This document shows positions 35,081 through 45,755 of a stretch of DNA of 64,000 nt, piece by piece. Each line of letters begins with the position of its first letter. Position 1 is the stretch's first letter. Both the position numbers and the translations under genes were made by a program. The notes beneath the pieces are model-generated. The model did no database searches. It saw nothing but the letters and a program-made list of their open reading frames with translations, and had not been told where the DNA came from. Source of the stretch: Actinomucor elegans (taxonomy: Eukaryota; Mucoromycota; Mucoromycetes; Mucorales; Mucoraceae); NCBI GenBank assembly GCA_026027325.1, contig JAMSLZ010000002.1, forward strand, positions 2,232,001 through 2,296,000, read 5' to 3'.

Positions 35081-35272
35081 TTCGAGTTAATTTAAGGTGA
35101 ATTTCGGGTTAACCTGATTTTCAAGTGAATTGCAGGTGAATTGCAAGTTAACTTGAATTCACTCGAAACGGCAACGATTCTCCTGCAAACCGAGTTAACT
35201 TGAAATTCACTCGAAATTCACTCGAATTTTTCCCATAGTGGTTGTTGCTGCTGCTTCGAGTTATGACCAATA

Positions 35273-35709
35273 CAAATACTGAGGTACACAAACCACATTT
35301 GATACAACTTGTGTAAATTCCAGTTATACATTGATTGATATGATTTGTAAAACCTATTCCTGTGGATCTGAGAAGTTCTCTTTAATGAAAGATAGATTCT
35401 TCGATCTCCGGCTTTATGATGATAACTCTGGTATTTTATATTTACTAAAATACAGAAAAATGTATTTTGTATACATTCAAATAGGATTAATTTGTTTTAC
35501 TTAAAAGCTATGGCTGTAAAGCTTGGTTTACGTGCTACAGAAATATAGTATAGTTTTTCAAAATTGTGCATAATTGATCGTCGGAGTATACCCTACTAAG
35601 AGCATTCTAAAGGTCCTTATCATTATTTTCAACATCTGTCAATCTTCCAACCAATCTCAGACTAATATTGCATCTAATTACTATCACATATCCATAATGG
35701 ACCGCTACA
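35273..35709 (-). repeat. Right arm of the foldback element
   Basis: Exact reverse complement of 29473-29909, ending ATCCATAATGGACCGCTACA. Confidence 0.93.
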
Positions 35710-35711
35710 TC

Positions 35712-37945
35712 TAGAGCTATTATTTGGCTAAAGGGCTATTATTATATTGTCTTTAGGGATAAGCTCTAAATTATATAGGTTTCAAGAGCGTGTTGAAAAC
35801 AAAGCTGTAAAAAGTATTCCGGAAACTATATATGGACGCATATACCGGAAGAATTACGAGCCTACTTTATAACGCCTACAGCTGAATAAAAAATACGATG
35901 GCCCAACTTACATTACTTACCATAGAGCCTTTAAACACTATATATTAAACAATTTTGTGTGCTTAAATATAATATTACAACAAACTAATCAATTCTCTAC
36001 ACCAATTTCTACATTATGAGGGAAGTAATTTATATGCTTAGTTGATTTTTGGGGTCGTACAGCTGAAGCACCTATTGTAGTAGGTTATCCATGCTGTCCG
36101 ATAGGCTTCATCACAGATAAAACAATAATAGGAAGATTATTATACTAGAGCAATCATCATAGCATCGATGTCATTTGAGAATGAGTATATTTCAGAGCTT
36201 AGCGGTTTGAAGAATATATTCCATTGTTCGCCTACTACAACGCTATATGTAGCTTTTGGAAAGAATATTTTTTTATGTCAGTGCAATATGGAAAGTTTAA
36301 AACACGCTTTAAAAAATGGCTAGGTTTCTAGTAAATAGTACTAGAAATCTAATATCAAAATCAATACCTGTTATGTATCTAATTGGTTTTAAATGTGATA
36401 GATTATACACCAATTTTCCTCCTGCAGATCTTTCTGGCAGTCTCTGTTGATAATCAATCCCCATAGCCTAGGGATTTGCATATTTATATTAAATATGACT
36501 TGTTTGGTTAATTCTAGTTAGTATGAACCGAATAGATGCCTTGATTACTATAATATGCCCTAATGACAGCATTACATCCCCTATACCATTCTACTGATTT
36601 ATCATGTTAATTTATAGAATGTTTTATTGGCCATCGAAAAATGAGCTAATAGTGATTCACCAAGTTATCCTCTACAAAACTCTTTCATTTATAAAATTAA
36701 ACCTAAGTTAACAAGTGTCAAAGATGCTTTGAAATATGGGGCATACGTATAATCAAATGTTGTTCTCGGGTATTTCAATCATCTTCGCAAAGCGAAGTAA
36801 AATGACTCTATAAACTCCGATATTACATCATTTTCTACCTTCTGAAATAAACTTTTTCTTTTTACTTTCTACAAAACGTACATCATCAAAAAGAGGGTCT
36901 TATTGGCTACAACTTTAACTAATAGCACAAAACACAAAATTACAATCATTATCTTTCATATTGTGTTTTCTATTTTTTTTTTGAGTGAGTTTCCGAAACA
37001 TTGAAAACCAAGTTCAGTTGGGAGAATTGATAAGCACACCTGTCCAATAGTAGATCTCTTTGCTGATCTCAGCTAAATGTCACATCTGACTAGTAGTTCA
37101 TGCACAGAATGAGCCATTGCATCTAACTAAATCCAAGATCTATTGAAATACCTTTGCTTGTAAATTAGTTGATTCATATTTACTGTTTTATACTTTTATT
37201 ATTTAACAGTTACATACTTGCTTTTGCCTACTTTAGTGATGATTGCATAGCAATAATTGCTTTTTTAAAAGAAGTGTTTGAGCGCTTTGTAGTTTGATTA
37301 AATCTACTAATTTATACAATGAATATATACATCCTGTAGTTCGATGAAAATGAACTACCATTTCTGATACAATATCGCGCATGAATGAACTTATTATAAG
37401 GTGCTATATGTTAATATGAAAAAAGTGCTATTCAGAAAAGTGTTTCGTGTTACTCCGTAATGATTGAAATACACAATTAAATGAACCTGTTTTTCAAGCT
37501 ATGGATAAACCAATGTATAACAAATGGCAGGGTTACGTATGACAGAACACCTCCTAGTTCGACTCTATAAGATTGCTTTATATTTAGCTTTGAGATTGGT
37601 CTCACAAGATATTTGGTATCACATAGAAAGATATCAGGATAAAAGTCATATAACTGAAGTATACTTGCATTGTAGTCATAGTTTACTCTTATAAAAAAAA
37701 TCAGTTCAGTGCATTTAGCTATGATATTGCTTGATAAATAAAAAGAGTAGTGAAACAAGAAAGAAGTTAGATGCTGGCGTTGTTTATGAAATTAAGAGCC
37801 AGCCTATGGGTTATTACACATATTTTGCATTTTTTTTTTCGCTTGTGGCTAATCAAATACTCTTTCTTTTTTTTTTTTTCACTGTTTATTCTTTGAAAAC
37901 AAGCAGGTTACTTTATATCTTTTCAAAACATTAAAAATAAAGCCT
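35712..37945. other. Intergenic, AT-rich, repeat debris
   Basis: About 2.2 kb with no credible gene. A foldback-family unit lies at 37062-37125. The 93-codon minus-strand frame at 37477-37758 lacks recognisable features. Confidence 0.6.
37062..37125 (-). repeat. Unit of the foldback-family terminal repeat
   Basis: GCTGATCTCAGCTAAATGTC continues ACATCTGACTAGTAGTTCAT and GAGCCATTGCATCTA. One of the better preserved dispersed copies, including the terminal CATCTA. Confidence 0.7.
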
Positions 37946-40683
37946 ATGGAGTCTGCTTATAAAGAAAGGTTTGCGATCGACAATAAAACAAGTTACGAGA
38001 TTACTGAGTCCACTTTTATATAGATTAAAGTACTTTCGACTCGTTCTAAGTACCACAGACGAAAGTCAAGACGTTGAAGATAAATGGACACCTGTCATCG
38101 ATATGAAGTCATTCCGGGAAGCCTGTCTCCATGGTAACGACAATATAGTGTATATATTCGGCTGCATAGCTACTGACTCAAAAAAACAGGCATACCAGAC
38201 GAACCGGGCCTTCGTTCAACCGCTTGGAAAGTACTTTTAGGATATTTACCTCCAGATAAAAGAATGTGGGAATCGACTTTAAAGAGCCAAAGATTGAATT
38301 ACTATGTAAAAGCATCTTATCGCATTTTTGATGTGTCTACTAACCATCTGATATAATAGAACTGGGTCAAAGATTTGCTCGAAGAACCTGGAGAAGAGCC
38401 ACCATCAAGTGATCATGTAGGTACATCTAGAAACAGACTAAACTGTGTTTTAATACAATTTTGTTAGCCACTCAACGCTGAACCTGGTTCCAAATGGGCC
38501 ACCTATTTTCAAGATAACGCTATACTAGAACAAATCGATAAAGATGTTCGACGTACTTTACCAGATTTTGCATTCTTTCAGCTACATGTAGCCATGAATC
38601 CATTGAATCCACTTTCGCCTCCAGTTATTGACTCATTTACTGAAGAAATATCTCATGAAGGAGATCCTCTATCCAACATCATTGCAGAAGAGGTAGTTTC
38701 TAATGAAAAAGAATCAATGGCTCGAAGGTTTTCTTTTGGATTGATGGGTAGACCAAGATCTTCTTCAGCTGCATCGAGAAAGTCACTTAAAATGATGAAT
38801 AACACAAGCAATTCAAATATTACTAGCCCTCCGTTAGGCACACTATCGCCTTGTTTAAACCAAACGTCAGCTGTCAGTAACACCAGGGCAAGATCCAATT
38901 CGAAAAGCTCAGTACGATCGTTCTCTTCTGGTATATTAGATACTGGATCAGATATCATATCCACACCTCGAAGCATTGTCAGAAAACTATCCACAGCCTT
39001 TATTTCGAAATCAAACAGCCATTCAAGCTTAATGCCCAAGTTTGGCGGTAGTAAAAAACCACAATTACAGCCTCTTTGTCCTTATATTCCATCTCGTCGA
39101 TCTTTGTTTAGACGTATTGCACATTTGAATGAGGACATTGGGAATAGAGAGCATCAAGACAATGGCACAGAGCACAATATGGGTCAACAAGCCATGGAAG
39201 CAGATGCCCAAGTCATGGACTATCACTGGGAAGCGATTGAACGTATCTTGTTCATTTATGCCAAACTCAATCCTGGTGTTGGCTATGTTCAAGGTATGAA
39301 TGAAATCCTAGCACCAATTTACTATGTGTTTACTGCCAAAGCAGCCGAGGATGATCTTGAATCACAAGCGTACGCTGAAGCAGATTCATTCTTTGTATTT
39401 ACTACCTTGATGTCTGATGTGCGAGATCATTTCGTGCGTTCATTGGACCAAGATGCAAGCACAGGCATCAATGCGACCATGTGGCGAATGAGTCAGCGTT
39501 TGGCTTGGTTTGATAGACCTTTGTTCCGAGAACTGTGCAAAAAAGATATCAAGGAACAATACTACGCATTCCGCTGGATTACAGTTCTTTGTTCACAAGA
39601 ATGGGATTTACCGGATGTGATACGACTTTGGGATTCTATTCTGGCAGATAGAGGAATGCAGGAGGGTTTAGACGGGGAAGGGAGGTTTGAATTCCTATTG
39701 GATTTCGCGGTAGCTATGCTTATGTAAGAACAATTAAGGGACTATAAGCATCTTAACTCATAACCTCATAGCTGTATCCGCCAAGAACTTATCAAGGGTG
39801 ACTTTGCTGATAATATGCGTATATTACAGGTAAAGAGACACATTTCACTAGGGGGTTCCGAATAATATATTAATTTTTTTTTTATCGTTAGAACTATCCT
39901 ATTGATGATATGCAAATCGTCTTGAATTCAGCTTATGCGATACGCAAAACCAGATTGCAAGCAATAGCTTCAGGCAAGATTATTCCTGGTGTCAACGATA
40001 AAAGAAGTAGCGGATTATTTAGTGGCGATTTTAGTGACACTTCATCTATATCATCCACTGGATCTATTAATCGTTTCAGAAAATTAAGGGACACGACTGA
40101 TATAGCCCGTACCAGTTTAGACTCACTACGAAGAGGATCTAAGGAATCCTTGGACGATCTTTTCAAGCGTGGACTTTCAATTACACGTGGTGCTAGCGAG
40201 GAGCTGGAGCGAAAGCGTGCTTCTACAGGTGATATGATGACTAGAAGTTTCTCGCAAAAGCTTAGTATGGCGAATAACCTAGCAGCCAAAGTGAGACGGA
40301 CTTCTTCTGTACATTCCGCCAATAATTCTTATCTTTCACCACACCAACAAAGTATAGACGAACAGATACAAAGAGATTGGTTACTGGCTAATCAATTAAA
40401 TGCAGCAGAAAACAACATTCATATTAGACAGAATTCTATATCATCCAATGCATCTTCTACAACTAGTCGCTCTAGTTCGCTAATGAATCGATTCTCTCAA
40501 TTTGTTTCAAGTAAACCAGTAACCCCATACCGCAACCAAACACAACAAGACCATGTATTGAAAAGATCAAGCTCGCTTTATTCTGCTTCTGATCCATTAC
40601 AAGCTAGAGGAGAAAAGAAGCAACTAAGTAATGGCTTGAATACACGCGAGCAGATGGTTGCATCGTATAGAGGCTTTATTTAA
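37946..40683 (+). CDS. TBC-domain RabGAP, TBC1D13-like
   Basis: This protein should accelerate GTP hydrolysis by a Rab GTPase. The start MESAYKER is spliced to LKYFRLVLSTTDESQD. Next come HGIPDEPGLRSTAWKVLLGY, LNAEPGSKWATYFQDNAIL and the arginine-finger motif QIDKDVRRTLP. After a long Ser-rich insert come HWEAIERILFIYAKLNPG and the glutamine-finger motif YVQGMNEILAPIYY. The later blocks YYAFRWITVLCSQEWDLPDV and IRLWDSILADRG, then IRQELIKGDFADNMRILQNY, close the domain. Both catalytic fingers are present. The insert between fingers (about 170 residues) and a 230-residue Ser/Arg-rich C-terminal tail are extra relative to animal TBC1D13. Introns: 37969-~38025, 38139-~38189, ~38308-38359, 38418-38467, 39726-~39770, ~39831-39890. 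Confidence 0.88.
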
Positions 40684-41475
40684 CGTTTTTTTCTTATTAC
40701 ATATACTATTGATTTACCCTACACATTTACGCTTTGTTCCTTTTTTTTTTTTACTGTGCATCTATATAATATATACTTCTTTTTTCATTCTACTGTCTAA
40801 TATTATAATGGCTTTTCATGTACTTGGCTTATTTTCAATAAATGTAGTATACAATTGCTAATACAATTTTATATTTGATAAGAGTAGCTTCATGATAGAC
40901 GTGCCCTATCGTATATACATGTCCGTATACCATTTAATATACCTCATCAATGATCAATCGAGCTTTGCTATTTACGGGTTTCGAGTATATCTTGATTAAG
41001 CTAAACTTGATCGAAGAATGCACCTAAAACAATGGTTTAATTGTATTATTCGCGCGCATCTGACACGGGCACACATTAATTGTACAGTATATATGCATCT
41101 TTTTCTAAAAAAAAAAAAAAAAAGGTAACGGGTACAGACAAATATGCGCAGGAGCTCTTTATTAAAAGAACTTTATCCATTTTGTCGATAATTCAAAGTG
41201 ACAAACTTTTCTATGTTTGGGGTATCATTAGAGATCGTCCAAGCATATCTGAGCCCCTAAACGCCTTAAACTGTCTTGTCATACAATGCTAATACCAAAA
41301 CCTAGGGTTTACATAGGCTCCGTGATTAGGTTTACATTGACACATACTTGATACTTTGACCTACTTTGAGAAGGGGAAAAAAAAAGTATATAAGCCATCG
41401 TTCTTGTCCAGTTTCCAACGAAAAAAAGTATCATCCATCAAAACCATCTCTTTCTACTAATCAATCATTACTACT
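40684..41475. other. Intergenic, promoter of the second Kre9-like gene
   Basis: No gene seen. A-run at about 41108-41123. A GAAGGGGAAAA block and a TATA box lie just before the next gene. Confidence 0.55.
41387..41394 (+). promoter_or_regulatory. TATA box of the second Kre9-like gene
   Basis: TATATAAG lies 89 bp before the ATG at 41476, preceded by AAGGGG (41371-41376), which resembles a fungal stress-response element. Only the TATA position is convincing. Confidence 0.5.
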
Positions 41476-42120
41476 ATGAAGGTATTGTTTCGCTAGATAG
41501 GTTCACAGTGGATTAATATTAACATAATCTTGTCTAGTTCTCTACTATTGCCTCTACTGTCTTCGGTGCTGCTATCCTCTTTGCTTCTAAAGTTGTTGCT
41601 GATGTCGATTACTTTGATTATCCTTTCCCTGGCACATCCTTCTGTCCTGGATCTTCTATTCCATTCTTTGTTGATGATATGCCTGATGGTGATGATCATG
41701 AGAGAGTGTATGCTAACCTGTATACTGCAAACGGACGGTAAGAAATCACTTGGGTCATATATACCAGCGACTCACCTAACTTTTTTTTTTCGATATAGTT
41801 TTGTTAAGACTATTCGCAGCTGGTACAATATGGACTGTGACGATGATGAGTTCTACTTTAGCTGGACCGTTGACCAAACCACAAGCAGTGGTCGCTACTT
41901 TGTTGAGATCTGCTCCGAGGATGACGATGATGATGTAGCTAGAAGCTTTGTATTTGAAATTTCTGATTCTTGCTCTACTTCTGGTGGCAGAAATGGAGGT
42001 GGCAGAAATGGAGGTGATAGAAACGGAGGCAGCAGAAACGGAGGCAGCAGAAACGGAGGCAGCAGAAATAGAGGTGGCCGTGGTGACCGTAGATCTCGTA
42101 ACAGACTCAACTTCGAATAA
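41476..42120 (+). CDS. Small secreted Kre9/Knh1-like protein with an Arg/Gly-rich tail (paralogue B)
   Basis: Exon 1 is again only ATGAAG (41476-41481). Exon 2 starts at about 41538 and an intron splits it at 41738-41799. The signal peptide is MKFSTIASTVFGAAILFASKVVA. The Ig-like domain has VDYFDYPFPGTSF, SIPFFVDD, VYANLYTANGRFVKTIRSWY, FYFSWTVDQTTSSGRYFVEI and SFVFEI, with an acidic DDDDDD stretch. The last 45 residues are a tandem repeat of GGSRNGG-type units ending RGGRGDRRSRNRLNFE. Four cysteines (unlike paralogue A) could form disulfides. The same fold and first-exon structure link it to the gene at 9323. An extracellular or wall role is inferred. Confidence 0.75.
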
Positions 42121-42350
42121 GCAGCAACACACTAGTAGGATCATTGGCATAACTGCATCTCTTTTCATTAGATATAACATCCTCATTCATCTCTCATATT
42201 CATATTAATCAATTCACCATTACAATACAGTAAAATAAATGATTTACTTTTATTTACTACACATATAAACAGCTGTTTCTCCATGATTATAACCGAGAAA
42301 CTGGTGATTTTGGGATATGTTCAAACGTCAGCTTCGAGAGTACGTACTTT

Positions 42351-44661
42351 TTACTTATCTGACTTTTCATTGTTGGCTTTAAGAACGCTGGTATTTTTGG
42401 TATCTGCTTTCTTATTCTCGGTTGCAGAAGTTGAAGGAGGATTTGCCTTGTCGACAGAAGAGGCATTCTCGATTTCTGGAGCCTTGATTTCCTTAATATT
42501 GTCTTTTGAAGTGGTAGATTCCTTGTTATCTCTCTTTAAAGAAGTGTCTTCTTTAATATCATGCTTTGATGATGAGACTTCATTATTATCTTGCTTTGCA
42601 GTAATGGACCCTTTTTCTTTTAAAGTTGTGACTTCCTTGTTATCTTGTTTTAGAGCCGTGAATTCTTTATCATCGTTTTTTGAAGTTGTCATTTTCTTGT
42701 TATCTTCTTTTGGCGTACTAGGAACCGAGCGTTTTTCTTCTAGCTTATGGCGGTCATCTTTAATAGAAGCAGATCTTTTATGTTCATCATCTCTCTTATG
42801 AGGTGAATCAGGACGTCTTCTCTTCACATCATCACGCTTCCGGGGAGATAATGAGCTCTTCCTTTTATCATCTTTTCTCCTTGGAGAGATTGAATCTCTC
42901 CTACGGGTACGTCTAGGTGAATTAGAACGTCTTCTTCTAGGAGATGATGACCGTCTTCTTCTGCTACGTCTTGTCGGTGATCTTGATCTATGCACTTGTC
43001 GTTTTTCGCTTTTTGAGTCGTGTCTTTCTTGTCGTTTTCGAGTAGCATCTATAAAATCTTGTTTCTCATCTGAACCAAGTTCTTCTTTTTGGTCTAGTTT
43101 GCTGTCTCTTTTGTATTTGTGACCACGAGATGGACTACGGCTAGATTCTTTACTACGGTGATGGTGGCGACTGGTTTCGCGGTATCTTTTAGCACGCGAA
43201 TCATCTCTAGTACGTCTATCATCATGAGAATCATCCCTGGCCCGTCTATCTTGTCGAGAACTATCCCTTCCTCTAGGACTTTTTGATCTGCGTCTATGTC
43301 TATCATCTTCCCTTGTTCTATGTCTTTTATCGTCTCTACTAGATTCTCGAGGACTCTTTGATCTACGTCTGCTTCTTCTAGTCACTGATCGATCTCTTGA
43401 ACGATGGCGTCTCTTGGCGTCTCTTCTTTGTCTTCTCGACGAATCGTCTTCTCTTGAACGAGATCTACGTGCTGATCTCTTCTTTTTCTTTCTACTAACA
43501 GACTCATTGTCTGAATCATCAGAAGCAACATTGTGCTTTTTTGGTTTTGGCTTGTCTTCGATTTTTTTACTGATGGATTCACCGTGTTCGTCCACAATAT
43601 CCCATTCATCACCCTTCTCAACTTTTTTTGGTTGTGTAGTACGACGAATACTTGCCAACAAGGCCTTTGCACCTTCATGAGTTGCATCTAATCTCAAAAC
43701 GCGCTCTAAATGATCCGCTGCTTCGGACAGCTTTCTCTGCTGTACAAGTCTATGTCGAATACAAGTTAAAATCTACCATTGCATTGCTCTTTAGTTTTAC
43801 TTACCCTTCTGCTACATGGAACCACCCATCAGCATATTTAGGATCCATATCTAAAGCCCTTTTATAAAACTCCATGGCTTCTTTGATTCTATTCAGTTTG
43901 ATAAACTTGACGCCTTCTGCAACACTACAGCGCAAGTTAGTCACAATGCACATGATGCCAGAAATATCAACTTACGCGTCTCTGGCATAGTTTCGGTTTT
44001 GTATATCACGTAGTTCTAAAAAGTTCTCCAAAGGTCTTACTTGACTTTTGTCAATGGCACGATCCTCAAGAATCACATCTAAACTAGCAATATCCAACAA
44101 ACTTGGCTGACGTGAGGCTTTCGAGTTGACATTGAATAGACTTGCCAATTTGAGCCATTGATGTGGGTTCATGAGCATTGCATCGTCGTGAATATTTGAT
44201 AGCCAGGCGTTCTGTTCAGTGGGTGATAGTATGTTTAGTTTTTCAAATAGCTCTGGACTCTTCTTTGCGACTTCTGTTTCTGCTGCGGTTACGTCTGTTA
44301 ATGAAGTTGCAGGTGTTATGGGCTTAGTTGCAGCCTTATCTCGTGTAGTTGATGGTATATCAGCCTTTTCTGGTGGAGTAATCGATTGATTATGGGCATG
44401 TTCTTCCTTTTCTTTGCGAGCTTTTCTATCTGCTTTTCGACGAATCAAGTCATTGGTAGCATCCTTTCTCATTCTTTCAAAAGAGGATTGCAAAGAACTT
44501 TTGTTTATAAAGTCATTGACGCGTTTCTCAAAGGCGTTAGCGCTTTCTAGACCATTGAGCAGAATGTTACTGGGCGAGGTTGCTTGATCGGGTTGTTGCG
44601 TTGCCTTTCTGTAAAAATAATGCCTCGATGAACCAGTCTTTACTTCAGCTGTAGTGTCCAT
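42351..44661 (-). CDS. TPR and RS-domain protein, possibly TTC14-like
   Basis: Three exons. The N-terminal exon (43972-44661) is mostly helical and charged (MDTTAEVKTGSSRHYFYRKA to NYARDA). Around residues 230-310 there are two tetratricopeptide repeats: EGVKFIKLNRIKEAMEFYKR with DMDPKYADGWFHVAEG, and QRKLSEAAEHLERVLRLDAT. The C-terminal 400 residues form a long RS domain (RRSRSREDDSSRRQRRDAKR and similar), then Lys/Asp/Thr-rich repeats (KQDNKEVTTLKE). Introns are near 43750-43803 and 43928-43975. RS domains mark nuclear pre-mRNA processing proteins. TPR plus RS resembles TTC14, but no S1 domain is clear, so the assignment is tentative. Confidence 0.75.
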
Positions 44662-45230
44662 TTTCGAATCCGTTTCGTTTGGATTTTACTCTATACTAGA
44701 GGATTCAAAAATTAACGAGAGAAAAAAGTTTTTTTTTTTTTTTTTTTTTTTTTTTGGTTTATGGGTCAATCACGTCCCAGTTCTATATATATTATATACA
44801 ACACACAGAAAAGTGTGACTTAGAACTCACACATAGACTTGTAAGCACACGAAATCCTTATACCTTAGATCTTCAACTTCTTTTAGATTGGTTGGCTAGC
44901 GGTGTTTGAAGGAGTTCAATTTCATAGTCTGTTTTTTTTTATCTCAAAGTTTATTGGTATTTCTGCATCGGTTTTCATACAATGAAAAACTTAGACATTT
45001 AGTTTACTCACAAAGCGTGTGCATAACTCAATGACGTCCACTGATATAAATATTATTTAATACTTGCTTTAATTCATTAGGTTTCTTGATAAAAGTTGAT
45101 AATTCGGATCTTTTAAAAATATAAATTATTATTTAAAAATTCTAGTTATTGCATTTAATGATGGCTTTGATTGGTAAAGTGAAATAGAATAGAAAAAAAG
45201 ATTATTAATTGTATCCGACACTAGTTATGT
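44662..45230. other. Intergenic with a T27 run
   Basis: T27 at 44729-44755 just upstream of the TPR-RS gene. Otherwise AT-rich with no gene. Confidence 0.6.
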
Positions 45231-45755
45231 CTATTCAAGCTTTTTGACCATGACAAGATCATTATCTACTTGATCACCCATGACGAATTGATGAGAGCCT
45301 ACTACATAAAAGCCTTGGCGCTCATAAAACTTTAAAGCGGTCGGATTATGTTCCCAAACACCGAGCCAAACAGTCTTCTTGCCCAATTCTTTAGCTCTTG
45401 CCATGGCTTTATCGAAAAGAATCTTTCCAATACCTTTGCCAATGTAACGCTTATCGACATAGATACGTTGTAATTCTATTGCCTGTTTATCATCAATGAA
45501 ATCATAAACCTTTTCTCTTTGTGTTAGTTGGCAAAAGCCAATTGGTTCCTGATTTTCATCAAACGCCATGTAAATGTCAATTGCAGGATCCTCGAGTTCT
45601 TTTGTCTGAATTTCGACCTGGTAGCTTTCATCCAAGTAAGCATCCAAGTTCTCTGGAGTATTGTAAGCAGTAAATGTGTCAGAAAACAAGCGTCTTCCGA
45701 GATCTGTCAAGGTTTGAGCATAACTTGTGTCAATTGCAGTTACAGTAGGCGCCAT
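45231..45755 (-). CDS. GNAT N-acetyltransferase, PaiA/spermidine acetyltransferase-like
   Basis: A single-exon 174-residue protein with a GNAT fold. The acetyl-CoA-binding motif A is RIYVDKRYIGKGIGKILFDKA (Y-I-G-K-G-I-G loop). It is followed by KTVWLGVWEHNPTALKFYER and a C-terminal GSHQFVMGDQVDNDLVM. The N-terminal half has LFSDTFTAYNTPENLDAYL and the usual beta-strand IGFCQLTQ. The WLGVWE-N-A-FY-QGF and FxMGDQ-DLxM blocks are those of bacterial PaiA polyamine acetyltransferases. Its substrate is unproven and could be a polyamine or another small amine. The lack of introns among intron-rich neighbours is worth noting, although the protein is short. Confidence 0.82.
   Translation of the reverse strand: MAPTVTAIDTSYAQTLTDLGRRLFSDTFTAYNTPENLDAYLDESYQVEIQTKELEDPAIDIYMAFDENQEPIGFCQLTQREKVYDFIDDKQAIELQRIYVDKRYIGKGIGKILFDKAMARAKELGKKTVWLGVWEHNPTALKFYERQGFYVVGSHQFVMGDQVDNDLVMVKKLE

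Larger units (their letters stand above)
30003..35240 (-). mobile_element. CACTA (EnSpm/CMC) DNA transposon, copy 2, complete, inverted
   Basis: The 5238-bp element is flanked by GTT (30000-30002 and 35241-35243) and oriented opposite to copy 1. All reading frames match copy 1 exactly. One base is missing in the T-run, here A5 at 34875-34879 or so on the plus strand. It sits in the short loop of the foldback element. Its target duplication differs from that of copy 1, so it arose by its own transposition rather than by duplication of a larger segment. Confidence 0.93.
29471..35711. mobile_element. 1000-bp foldback (long inverted repeat) element, split by CACTA copy 2
   Basis: Arms 29473-29909 and 35273-35709 are reverse complements over 437 bp with no mismatch that I could find. 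They start TGTAGCGGTCCATTATGGAT. Two further bases on each side pair with one mismatch, and TA flanks both ends (29469-29470, 35712-35713), consistent with a TA target duplication. Removing the CACTA insert and one GTT leaves 1000 bp with about a 122-bp unique centre. No coding capacity is visible, so it must be non-autonomous. The TA site suggests a Tc1/mariner-type mobiliser, which is only an inference. Confidence 0.88.

Noticed and set aside
29473..35709. Long repeats flanking the CACTA copy considered as LTRs of a retrotransposon
   Set aside because: They are inverted, not direct, and no gag-pol sequence lies between them.
41895..42110. Antisense frames over the Arg/Gly tail (Pro/Phe-rich or Ser/Ala-rich repeats)
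   Set aside because: They are low-complexity shadows of the GGSRN repeat and have no start context or exon support.
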